Notes under the pieces: generated by a model | The model's database searches: none | The model's input: only the letters and a program-made list of their open reading frames with translations | Told to the model about the DNA's origin: nothing | From: Cristatella mucedo | Taxonomy: Eukaryota; Bryozoa; Phylactolaemata; Cristatellidae | Length of the DNA: 64,000 bases | NCBI GenBank assembly: GCA_009760855.2 | Contig: WPIO01000068.1 | Span: forward strand, 835,001-899,000 | Direction of reading: 5' to 3' | Made by a program: the position numbers and the translations under genes | Shown here: positions 21,851 to 61,300 of the stretch, in pieces | How the letters are laid out: the number at the start of each line of letters is the position of its first letter | How positions within the stretch are numbered: the stretch's first letter is position 1

Positions 21851-21979
21851 TATCTCAGCGTCCACTAGAAAGAAATTTTTTCTTGGAACGCGCCGAGGAA
21901 GCATACGCCGACGTGCGAAAGCGTGCTAAGAATATCTAAAGGAAGCCTTTTTACAAGAACTACTTTAAAAAAACCGCTT

Positions 21980-22450
21980 CACTTGCAATATTTGAAGTAC
22001 ATTCATGCTTGACGAATGGTGATACTTTCACCAGCCACAAACGAGCTATATAAGCTTGCCATACCACAAGCTATGGCATTTGCATCGAAGAGAGTGCGGC
22101 CTTACGGCTGTGCCTCGGGTTTATGTTTTATGGGTTTATGGTATGCTGAGAGTTGTGGTTTAATGCTTTGTTTCATGGATGATAAGTCAAGGCCTACGAG
22201 AATGGGAGTGAGAACGCGGGCGTATAAGAGAACTGCAGTGAGCCGTTGTGCTGCGAGCCCAAATACACTGTTGTTCGTGGACGTCGAGTATTTTTGTACT
22301 GTCGCGTGCGTCGCTTCTGTACAGTCGGAGCTACAAATTACAGGGAGCCAAGTCCTCGGTGCTTCTGGACACCACCCGCGTATTGTTGTTAGGCTTTAGA
22401 GGAGAACTTGTTTGATCGCATGCTCTTACACTGGCTAAGCTGATGGTATC
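21980..22450 (+). other. Possible LTR or promoter-like sequence
   Basis: Contains TATATAAG and GTATAAGAG boxes followed by a C/T/G-rich transcribed-looking stretch with a 127-codon open frame. No paired LTR or primer-binding site seen. Confidence 0.2.
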
Positions 22451-22549
22451 ACGATGCACGTGGGGTAACTGAGTTTTGACTGGTGTTTATACTGCCCTAT
22501 CAGCTCACGTGAATAACGTGGACGTAATAGTTTTAACACTGGTTTACAC

Positions 22550-22555
22550 AAAAAA
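22550..22555 (-). terminator. Pol III T6 terminator of tRNA-Ile
   Basis: Six consecutive T on the minus strand, 2 bp after the tRNA discriminator base. Confidence 0.85.
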
Positions 22556-22557
22556 GA

Positions 22558-22631
22558 TGGCCAATGTGGGGATCGAACCCACGACCTTAGCGTTATTAGC
22601 ACCACGCTCTAACCAACTGAGCTAATCGGCC
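22558..22631 (-). tRNA. tRNA-Ile (AAT anticodon)
   Basis: The reverse complement folds as a complete 74-nt cloverleaf with discriminator A. The acceptor stem is GGCCGAT/ATTGGCC with one G-U pair. A-box TTAGCTCAGTTGG, anticodon loop CTAATAA, B-box GGTTCGATCC. No intron. A run of six T follows on the minus strand (22555-22550), a Pol III terminator. It looks functional. Confidence 0.96.
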
Positions 22632-22824
22632 TCAGATGTAGATCGATTAGTTATTATATTATTTATATATATATATATAACACTTAGGACTATTACGTCA
22701 AATATTTTAGAAATGCTCATTATTATTTAGGTATTTAAAATTAAACATATTCATATGCTTCAATTAGAAAAGAGATCGTAGCATTAGGCAACCGGAACTT
22801 TGTCCAACGAAGGTCACGGCAAGT

Positions 22825-51626
<28,802 letters not shown>

Positions 51627-52106
51627 GCCTCTGAGCTCTTTGAAGGAATCCAGTGGCCTGCTGCAGAGTTTTTTAATTCCATCACGCTGCCTATTTTACT
51701 TGCTGCCGCCACACGGACTTTGTAATGTCCATTCTTCAGTACTGCAGTTTTTCTTTCAATAATTAAACCTAGGCATGTGGCAGAGACCTGGAAACTTAAA
51801 TCCACGATACCAGGTTTCTGTAGGTGCACATGCTTGGCCCCATCTGTCATCGATATATGCTCGCTATGTTAAAACCCGGTGCTAGCCTGCCTGTGGGCAT
51901 TTATGCTGGCATGTGTGAAGCTGCTTTAACCTAGCTTCCCAAAAGGCTGTTGCCAGAGAAACTGTGGCCTTTCTTTCTGGCGATATTTGTTTCTTCTATT
52001 TGGTGCTCTTTGTTGAGCAGTTTTGCAACTGCATTACCGTGGGGCATGCGTTAGTGTGTAGTAGTTCGTATGCTTAGCCATTCTGGTATGAAATAGCTAC
52101 TTTTAA

Positions 52107-52112
52107 AATAAA
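52107..52112 (+). promoter_or_regulatory. Candidate FCP1 polyadenylation signal
   Basis: A canonical AATAAA occurs 481 bp after the FCP1 stop codon, with no nearer exact AATAAA downstream of the stop. Confidence 0.5.
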
Positions 52113-52992
52113 TGCATTCTATAACAAGTACAGATGTAATGTATTAGTATGTAAGTTAGCAGCATTCAAGATGCTTTCTGTCCAAATCTATGCTGCCATC
52201 ATCTACCATCGTAAGTCACTATTTGCATCCGATCTCTAATCACACTTTCTACTTCCTTTGCTTCCTTTTGATTTGTAAGTGCCATTGAGAATGATGCCTA
52301 CGATGAGCTATGTTGTGATGTGGGTGCATAAGTATCCAAGTGAGCTATGTGGATAGGTACCATGTCGTCCTTTACAAGTGCAAGCGGCAGTCCGTGCAGA
52401 ATCTCTTGTATGGTATGTGCTCTGTATGCTAATGGGTGGTTTTAGCGATCGCAAAACTCTTCTAAAGCAGCTGGCTTTAAAGGGCCTTCAGCCAACATCA
52501 CATGTTCCCTTGACAGCTGTCTTTCGGCAACTGCAGGCTGAGTAGATTGCAGCTTGATTGAGTCGTAGCCCAACGGTGAGGTATTGGCACTTTAAAAGCT
52601 AAGCAGTGGGTTTGAGGCCTGTACCATACAAGCATCTATTTGAGCAAGTTAATTAAAAGTACGTATGGCTCATAGGCCGCTTCATGAATGAGGCTTTAGA
52701 ATAAGCTTTCCTGAATTTTTTGTTATCCCAATTATATGCCACCACCAGCTCCGTTCACAGTATGCTAAGTAATTGAAAGGCACTTGTGCGAAGCAGCAAA
52801 TAGACAAGCGTTAAAGCAGTCAAAGCACTCGAAGACCGAGCTGCCTTTCCCAGGAAGAAGCCACTCAAGGAATTTGAAAAAACTGGTTAGGCAATCTAAA
52901 CTTGGCTTGCTGTATGTGCAATTGTGCATAGTGCCGTGACAACCATCCGCCTGTGACTTGGCAAGGCACCATCTGGAAGCCTGGACCATTTT

Positions 52993-53049
52993 ATGATTGA
53001 ATCAAGTATTTCGCTTCTGAAGTTTGGACTTGGAGCTATCGCCCAGAAA
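52993..53049 (+). CDS. Possible isolated first exon
   Basis: ATG then MIESSISLLKFGLGAIAQK up to an AAA|GTAAGT donor. It may be the first exon of the plus-strand gene downstream, but no joining exon was found. Short enough to be chance. Confidence 0.2.
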
Positions 53050-53104
53050 GTAAGTTGGATATTTCGAAAGTGAAAAAACTAGTGCGAAACCCTATTAAAA
53101 TACT

Positions 53105-53480
53105 ATTAGCTGATTTAACAGCCTCATTTGTGTAGCAGCCGAAGAGCCTTAACGCCAATGCTTGCAGTTTGCATTAATCGCCCACTGCAGGATTCGTACG
53201 CATGGTCGTGAACAGTAAGTTCCTACATTTACCCAATTCGTAGTCGCAAGTTGTGGCTATGGCATTGTCGTGCCCTAATGCACAAATGCTGGTGGTTGGC
53301 TTTTTTTAGGAGCCCCGTCAGCTATTGTAAAACTAAAGGGTCTGGTGATTCAGCCACCTCATTTATATAACGATAGAAGGGCCTTGGCGTCTCTCACTCG
53401 TGCGTTCAGTGGGCAATAAATAATTGCCTGCTTCAGGTCTCGAACCCACGACTTGGATTTTGTACCTTACCCCTTGGCAA
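53105..53480 (-). mobile_element. Two SINE 1 fragments
   Basis: Minus-strand SINE 1 bodies at about 53110-53215 (with TTTAACAGCCTCATTTGTG) and about 53346-53480 (head with GGTTCGAGACC). Confidence 0.65.
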
Positions 53481-53884
53481 GAACTGGGTATAAACGTCCT
53501 GGTAATCGTGGCAGGCATGACATGGATTTTTCCTAAAAGGGGCAAACAGCAAAAGTGCTCCACTTCACGAACCAGGTCAAGGGTTCGACTCAAAGCGACA
53601 CAGCCATTGTTCGGGCGCGCGTTCCGCCACGGCTGTAGTCACGTTTAGAGTAAGGGGCTATCGGGGCTTTGAGCACGGTGAGGTCACCCGTGGCTATTGA
53701 CTTATCGTTACGACCCTTTATTGCAAGCTTGTAGAGAAGCCGGGTGGTAACTGCATGCCTTGTGGAACATTTTGTATTCAGCGATCGCAATTTCAGATGA
53801 ATCTATCATGCAAACAATCCTGGCGATTATCGCTTATTACGTTTGATACTTGATACTATTCTGCAAGTTGCTTCTGGCAATGCA

Positions 53885-54020
53885 GCCCTGGTTTGGTTCA
53901 GAGCTTTAGGTGCTTGATTTTGACGACCGAGGTCGTCGGATCTAGCTCTGCCTCATATGCAAAGCGCCTGGATAGAGATTTAAATTTTGTTAAGGTGCTA
54001 TAATTTGAATTGTATTTTTT
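53885..54020 (+). mobile_element. SINE 2 copy, diverged
   Basis: GCCCTGGTTTGGTTCAGAGC head, then GCGCCTGGATAGAGATTTAA tail. Confidence 0.65.
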
Positions 54021-54120
54021 TATATTTACTTCTGCTTGTGCTGTACGTATTAAGCGACTTTCTAATAAGCGTCAAATGTTCTGGGTCAGCAATTCGAATG
54101 GCAAATGGTTTTTCGAAAGC

Positions 54121-54133
54121 GGGGGGGGGGGGG
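54121..54133. repeat. G13 homopolymer
   Basis: Thirteen consecutive G. Confidence 0.95.
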
Positions 54134-54134
54134 C

Positions 54135-54999
54135 GGCCCCTCAGCCACCGCGAGGCCTACCCAGAGGCTCCCGGCGCCAGTGAGTCCGATGAATAACAGA
54201 GTCCCGGCCCTCATTTCCAAAATAAGCGTCGGACAAATGCCGTGCCAAATCCGAAATTAAGACAATGGTTTTCTGTTTGCTGACCAAATATCGATACAGT
54301 TGTCATGTTCGCTGCTGTGCAAACGGTCTGGCCTAGCCAGTGCCAAGCATTTTTGAATGGTTGTCTGCCTCCTTTTTCCAAAATAACCATCGCCCAACTG
54401 ATGTTTCAGTTACGCATTATAGACAGTGGTTTCCGGGTTTACTGACCAAATTGCATGCAAATTCGGAAGATGGTTCTAATGAAAATCGCCTCGAAAGGGT
54501 CTGGCCCGTCCTGTGGCCAGGCACTTTCAAATTCCAATCTATAAGTCATTCTAATCTCAGCTGCTCAAAGCTGCGGTTTTAGTTTTCAATTGCTACACCC
54601 TACATAGCAAGATAATCCACGGATTTTTCTATCCAAGAAGAGTAACATTTCAGTGCAAATGGCCTCCTCCGGCCTGCCCATTATCTCGTATATTTTGACC
54701 TTTGATCAGTGATTGGCTTGCTACGCTTAGTATGAATCCCATAGTCCTGACAAAATGAACCCTACCAAAATTTAGTAATTATATTAGCGCCTTACCTTGT
54801 GAGCCATCGCGGCATTATCCTGTGAATGCACATACATGTATATATTTTCGAGAATATAGCAACTGCGTGAGAGTAAAAAATTGATCCTATGGAATTTACG
54901 TCGGATGCATCACTCAACTTTCTGCTATAAATTAAAGGTCACGTATAGTTCCGTAATAGATGGCATGCGGTATGTGCCACTTCGTGGCTAGCGCTCGTG
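54135..54999. other. Unassigned
   Basis: No gene, RNA or repeat family recognised. Confidence 0.4.
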
Positions 55000-55745
55000 T
55001 CGAATTTATTTCGAATTCCCTTGCGCACACATATGTAGCCGAGTTCGCGGGTGCGAGCCTATTCCCACTAGGGATACCTACTATCCTAGCCCGTTCTTGG
55101 TCGTTACGCGCCCTCCGGCAACAGCAGTTCACGGGTGATCGACCGGGTACACAACACTATATTATATACACGCATGCGCTATACAAGGGGCAAACTAAAC
55201 AAGTATTCGGGGCAAAGTCCTATAAAGGTAAACTAGAGAGGCGCAAGCGGCGAACAAACGTGTTAGTTTCTCAGTCGGCTTCCACAGTCGCACTGTATCG
55301 GGATTCCGTTCCACCAGTACAAGCGTACTCCATAAAAGATCCGGCTAGCTGATGAACTGCTTGGCAAGTCGGAGTCGACGTCTACCACAGTCGAGAGTTT
55401 CCGCCGAAAGACGCCAACCCATGGGGGGGCCACGAACATGCTATACGGGGAACGCGGAATATACACAAGTCACAACCACGAGCGTGCTATCCAGCTCCGC
55501 TCGAGCCTTGGGCACTCGTCGCCTTGCGTGCGTGGCCGCATCGTCGGAGCACGCCTGCATGCATCCAGGTGCATAACTCGGCGAGACGGGGAGCCTCCAA
55601 ACCACGACTTACTCGGCCAACTTATCCTACCCAAGAGCCCCGGTGACCTCTCGTCACCGCGCATTTTGCCATGCCATAGATCAGACCCCGGCCTAGCCGG
55701 TGACCCTTACCATAGCCGTCCCGTCCCAGCCAACCGAACCTAGCT
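55000..55745 (-). repeat. Promoter-like dispersed repeat, long copy
   Basis: Minus-strand counterpart of 10150-10560, GC-rich, with TATATAATATA. The conserved head is CGGCTAGGCCGGGGTCTGA; TATAGGACTTT and GCGCATGCG follow about 440 bp later. Plus-strand open frames here have no known domain. Confidence 0.6.
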
Positions 55746-55794
55746 TAGGTACACATATATAGGCACATCATCAATGACGTAAATAAGCATCTGT

Positions 55795-55965
55795 ACTGGG
55801 TCTTAGCCCAGGAGGAAAGGTGCTCGCTCTTCACAATCCAGGTCGTAGGTTCGAGTCTTGCAGTGGGCAATTCTTTACCGCCGGATGCAAGTGGTGTTGA
55901 TAGCCATAAAGGTTCTTGTGTCGCTATATAAATGAGGCTGTTAAATCAGTTAAGCCTTTATTTGT
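55795..55965 (+). mobile_element. SINE 1 copy
   Basis: Head with GTAGGTTCGAGTCTTGCA (B-box GGTTCGAGTC), body CCATAAAGGTTCTTGTGTCG, end GCTGTTAAATCAGT. Confidence 0.85.
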
Positions 55966-56129
55966 AAATGCGGCCAGCTTAAAAGTTCTTCACTACGTAG
56001 ATAAGTACTCAACGGGAGAGCGCTTTCATACGTAGACTACCGAACGTTCGATTCGACGACTCCTTGCGACAGCCACTGCAGGGTGCCCCCTATCGGCAAC
56101 CGATGACAGCGTAACCTTAGACTAGGTAG

Positions 56130-56615
56130 TTAAATTCTTACGCTGACCCGCAAGGCCCGCCACGGTTTGGCTCCTTCGTACCTAGCGGAACCGCTGCACC
56201 AGTTTCAGCCTCTTCGTGCCCTCAGGTCCTGTGTGGGCAATAAATTAGCTGTTACATTCTTCTGCTTAAAGACCGTTGGCGACAGAAGCTTTAGCTCAGC
56301 ATGTCCTAGACCATGGAACTCGCCTCCACAATTCTTACGCAATGACAACTACTCTCCTGCTGCCGACTACGGCTCATCCTTTTCTGCGGTCCTGAGCTGC
56401 TACTTCCACCCTACTCACTACCTAAACTGCTCTCCTGACTCTGCTATGCTTCCACTTTCTCTTTGTTGCGTGAGACGAAGTCTGTTGGCTAACGAATGCG
56501 TGCCGAAAGCAGCTTAGGCTGTGAGTGCACTAAACAAAACTCTCCTGAGTAACACCCACTTAGTCGTTATGGCTTTGTGGAGTTACAGACGGAGATACAT
56601 TACATATATATATTT
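56130..56615 (+). mobile_element. LINE A 3' fragment
   Basis: LAPSYLAEPLHQFQPLRALR and LKTVGDRSFSSACPRPWN, then 3' UTR and ACATTACATATATA tail. Confidence 0.87.
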
Positions 56616-56619
56616 CGGT

Positions 56620-57440
56620 GCCGCCCGTTGCTACAAACATTTTCAAAGAACCACGTCGGCCCCTTCTGAGCGCACGCTCCTTTTTGGCCAGGCTTCCGAC
56701 CGACACCCGGAGCCTGACGTCTGGCCAAAGGAACGTCCGTAGACACACACTATATATATACGCTCGTTCTTCGCTTTCATTGAGCAGGCAAAGACATCTC
56801 CATCACCCACTGTTGCTTTTTCTTTCCAAGGATAGGTATGCCGTGTAGAAATGAGCGGTTTTGACCAACGCATTGAAAGCTGTAGGTCGAACAACTGCCC
56901 TCTGACGTGCCGGACGAGAGTCTTTTCAAGTTCGTAGAGCTGTTCGTTCCGTGACGTCAGCACTTTCGCGAGTAAGGCTGCCGGCGTTATTGTTGGTCCA
57001 GAACGCCGAGATGCAATCGCGGGCTACTTTGAACGCGACACAAGTCTGAGCTTTGGCATCACGGTAGTGCCAGTCGGCTAGTGCAGCTGCATATCTAATA
57101 CGCGATCACTGGGATCCTTTAGCAGTCCGGGCTTCCCGTGTATATTAGATATGCCACCTCTTTGCTTAGCTGGCATTACCACTTCGTCTGTCGAATATCT
57201 GCGAACTTCGTTCTTAATATGCAGCGCACAGTAGGTATGCGAGCGCTAGCATCATGACAGCGTTGCGTCATAGAAGAACTGAGAGCCGCTTCGTTGGCAA
57301 ATTCCTGCGGAGCAAATAACCCAGGCGTCGTATTCGTGTCGTTGTGCATTGTTGTGTCGCATCCGAGGGAAAAGCGAGCACGATATTTGGTAGCAACCCC
57401 GAGTGTTTTTTAGTAGCAATCTCCTTCTTCAAGTCACAAG
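56620..57440. other. Unassigned; possible minus-strand exon
   Basis: A minus-strand frame from ATG 56963 reads MLTSRNEQLYELEKTLVRHV and then RGQLFDLQ, protein-like, next to a CRE-like TGACGTCA (56952-56959). No convincing donor found, so it is not called as a gene. Confidence 0.25.
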
Positions 57441-57444
57441 TCGC

Positions 57445-57600
57445 GCGCTTGTTTGGTCTAGCGTTTAAGGTGCTCGCCCCAACCAAGGTCTGACTGAGGT
57501 CGTGGGCTCGAGCCCCGAGGCATATGTGAAGCGTCTGAATAGAGATTAAGTTCTCTTCGGGCGCTATATAAATGAATTTTTTTTTAAAAGTCAGTCGTGG
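57445..57600 (+). mobile_element. SINE 2 copy, well preserved
   Basis: GTTTGGTCTAGCGTTTAAGG head, GTGGGCTCGAGCCCC B-box region, tail GCGTCTGAATAGAGATTAAG, TTCTCTTCGGGCGCTATATA and T9. Confidence 0.88.
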
Positions 57601-58199
57601 CAAAAGTTCTTGGCCTAGAAATATAGGGTTATTTCTCCTTTCGGTCGCCACGCTAAGCGGCTTGCATGAGATAGTTGTGAGGAAGGCATCCTTACAGGCA
57701 TTGCTTGTTTCGCCAGCATCAATTGAGGAAGGCGTCCTTGCCGACATTGATAGCTTTGTCGACAGCAAAATAATTTCATTCTTAATCACAGATTCTCAGT
57801 ATGCCTACAGTTAGCTGCTCGAAACGGCGATGCACTTTCCTGAAGATGCGTGACTTTGGCTATGTCGACGTCATTGAGGAAAAAATTCGCGTTCGATCAG
57901 AAAGATCGACAACATAACGGGGACGCGCCGAGCCCTGCTTCTCCTGAGCACGGTAGCTATTCGCGTTGGCGCCGCAGGCAGTGCTATGACCGCGCGCGAC
58001 CCGCGATATAGTTCGGGTAGCAGCACAACGCGTGCAGTGTGCAAAGACCTGAGGCTCGAAATACGTCAACGATAATGACACAGTGTTCGATATTCTGCAC
58101 GCAGCACTAGCGACAACACTGCATTAGAAAAAAGCATTCACACCATCCTGTAAATTTACGGCTGATACGACAGGTGACTTGCAACAGACTCATTTGCAG

Positions 58200-58302
58200 G
58201 CCTACAGCTGCTCACACTTATAGCTGGGACTCACCGACCGGCATGCTATTCCTTCAAGAGGGTGACTGCGGTCAGGAGCATGCCTTATATAATGGCCAAG
58301 TC
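58200..58302 (+). CDS. Exon of unidentified gene
   Basis: Open between CATTTGCAG and CAAGTC|GTAAGT. Reads PTAAHTYSWDSPTGMLFLQE, then GDCGQEHALYNGQV. The exon starts in phase 2, so at least one upstream exon must exist. Confidence 0.45.
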
Positions 58303-61300
58303 GTAAGTCGTATAATAATCTCGTTTATACGCAATCCTAAATCGCGCTGCTCCTAAGCCTCGGCTTATTGCTGCTACTTCCTAAAAAAGCTATCATTTAT
58401 AATCCAGAAGCCAAACTCAGCTTGTACAGTAGTCGAGATTCAGCAGTCAAGGTCACGGGTCATTGTTGCAGGGCATGGCAGCAGTGTCCATATTTCTCTC
58501 CCAAACCGCCAATGGCTTCTGTATACGTTCAATAGCTCTCTCACGTGGACGTTCTTTCAAGGATGTCCCTGGTCAAAGAAGCATCGCAATAAACATCGCC
58601 GCGAAGGCAAACACACCAACCTAAGCAGAGTAATGTGCAGTGATGTACAGTAGTCTTCCGTTTAAGTACGCACCTTGAACTTGCGAAGTTTGTGCGTACT
58701 TTGCCGATAGGTGCGCACTTTTTTGTATGCCACGAGCTTTGCGGAGCGCTTGCCTGTACCGGGCAGCACGGTGTGTATTGTGACGCGCACGCGCGATCTG
58801 ACGGATTCATTCAACATCTGCGTGTTGTTTTTAATTGACTTGTCTCGCGTTTCCCGTTTCCTCCTTCTGTTTGTCCTTTGCTTTCCATGTCTCGTTCCTT
58901 GAACCTGTCCCGTTCATTACAGCTTTGGTTTTGCTATGATGTCAATGAAGCCAAACGGCAAGCTCCTCAATGAGTCTCAACGCTGTGAAATCATCTCGAA
59001 GCTAAGCAAAGCGTCTGCTCCCAGTAAAAGGGCCATAGAGCGGGAGTAAGACGTTAGTGAAGGCGCCTCTGCGAAAGATTTGGGAGAACCATGAAGCGAT
59101 CCAAGAACGATCTGCCCTGATGACTGCAGAGGCTAAGGAGAAGAATTTTCGAACGTCAGTTGGACGATTTAGAGACCTTGAGGACACGCTTTTTGTTTGG
59201 ATTGACAGCATGCACCGTCCCAGCCTTCTTGTATCACCATCCCTTGCCATAGCCAAAGCGAAAAGCATTGATTCCGACCTCTAAAATCCGGACACAGATT
59301 TTAAGGAATCTTGGCAATGTTTAGATCAATTCAGAGTTCGGCGTGGATTGCAGAAGATTCTCCTTCATGGAGAGGGAACAGAAGTCAGCGATCCGGAATT
59401 GTTAGCTGCTTTAGAAAACCTAAACGCGATTATCGCGCAGTATGACCCTGAAAATTTCTACAGCATGGACTAGACGGATTTTTTTCGATTGCTCCCAAGA
59501 TTTAGTCTTCTTAAGCCAGACGAGGATATTTCAACCACTAGAGGCAAAAAGAAGGCGAAAGATCGATTTTCTCTGATTGTTTTCGCCAACGCAACCGGAA
59601 CTCACAAAATTCCTTCTGCTTTGATCGGAAAACCCAAAGAACCAGCTTGTATTAAAGACCGACATTGGCCAGCTCCTTATCTTAATCAAGCGAAAGCTTG
59701 AATGGATGTAGGAACTTGGTGGAAGTGGTTCAATGAGGTTTTTTCTAGAATTGAAAAAACGAACAGGACGACTCGTTCAATTTCCAATGGATAACGCTCC
59801 GGGACATTTTGAAGCCTTTGAAAGCGATAAGATTCGAATCGTTTTCTTTCCCCGAGTTGTACAAGCTGGAAGCAGCCTTGTGATACGGGAATAATCGCAG
59901 CTCTGAAAAAGCTATACAAATATTTGTATCTCAAGGATGTTCTTGACTTTTACGAACTTGACGATGACACGGAAATTCGAAAGAAGATCTGGGCGAAAAT
60001 TGCGACGAGGTGCTGCCGAAATCCTCTGCGGGAATCCAGCGCACCTGCTCGATGCTGCAAGCTGTGTGAAAGAAGCCCGGGACTCTGTTTCACCGAGCTC
60101 GATCAAAAATGCTTTCGTCAAGACCAAACTAATGGCTTTAGAACCAGAACTTGAAGCTAATAGTAATGTTGAAGATTTGGGCATATAACTTGCGAAGGAT
60201 TTCGAAACATTGAACTTATCTATCGCTTCATCAGAACTGGAAGACTTCATTCACGTTGATGACGATAACTACGAAGCATATGTTGCTGCTGAATTGGAGA
60301 ATTTTGACGAGCTTTTGGAGTCGATGAAGATTGTTGAAAGTGTGATGGATGATGATGACGACGTTAATCCTTAAGATTTCAATGATGGTTTAGAAAGTGG
60401 AGCAGTATTTTAGGGGTTCGAATCCCTTTATAAGCAGGTTCTTGACATCGAGGATCTGCTGCTATGCTCTGAAGTTCGAATTGAAGCTGATGATACATTC
60501 AAAGATCTTCAGAAATTGTTTGAATCATTTCAGAGCAAGATCCGGGCGGTCTCTCTCAAAGCCAAACGCAAAAACTCAAAACCTGCACCAATTGACGATT
60601 CGTGACATGTTTAACAAATAAATCTTGAACCCAGAATTTTAGGGGGAAATATGCCTACTTAACCGGGATGCGTACTTAAATGGGTGAGTTTTTAAGCGGG
60701 AGGCTACTGCAAATGGGACCGCTAACTATGAACATTTATCATAGTATTTAGCGACTGCATACCTGTGGGAGAACCTAACGGTTGCCTTCTCAGCATTCCG
60801 TTCCGGGTCACGGGCCACGGGTCACGGCCTGCAGCCCAAGCTCGTTTTTAGCGAGGTATAGTAGCCGTTGATCTTAACTGATCTCATCTGCAGGCAGCTA
60901 GTTTACAAATGGATGAATTATTGTCCATCTGCCAGCCCAGCATGCGGTCACTCACGAGGAAGGCCGTCGCGGTAAGTGAACCATTATCGCTTTTCCATCT
61001 CAGTTTAGCGAGGTCTTGGAAATGAAATAATTCATAGTAAGCCAGTCTTCGCAGTCGTAGTCAAAGTCATTCATCTGGTCTAAAAGAGAAAGCGCGAGAA
61101 GTACGTTTCAATATACGTTGCTTTATTAGAGCATTGCTTCTCTCTTAAATAGTCCAGATAATAAGCACCGTCTCCGTGTGCTGTGCACGATGGTCGTGAC
61201 ACTTGCGTATGAGGACGAACAAGCATGATGCTCAGCTATGAACGAACATTCGCCTTTCCTTCTCAGTTTTATTTTACGCTTGCTGTCGTAGACAACGTAG

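Larger units (their letters stand above)
51640..53100. other. FCP1 3' flank and intergenic
   Basis: Includes the likely FCP1 3' UTR to about 52130 and a tRNA-like stretch at 52565-52640 (AGCCCAACGGTGAGG, GGGTTTGAGGCC) that may be a SINE relic. Confidence 0.4.

Noticed and set aside
22016-22399. 127-codon open frame as a gene
   Set aside because: No known motif, no splice context and an LTR-like setting.
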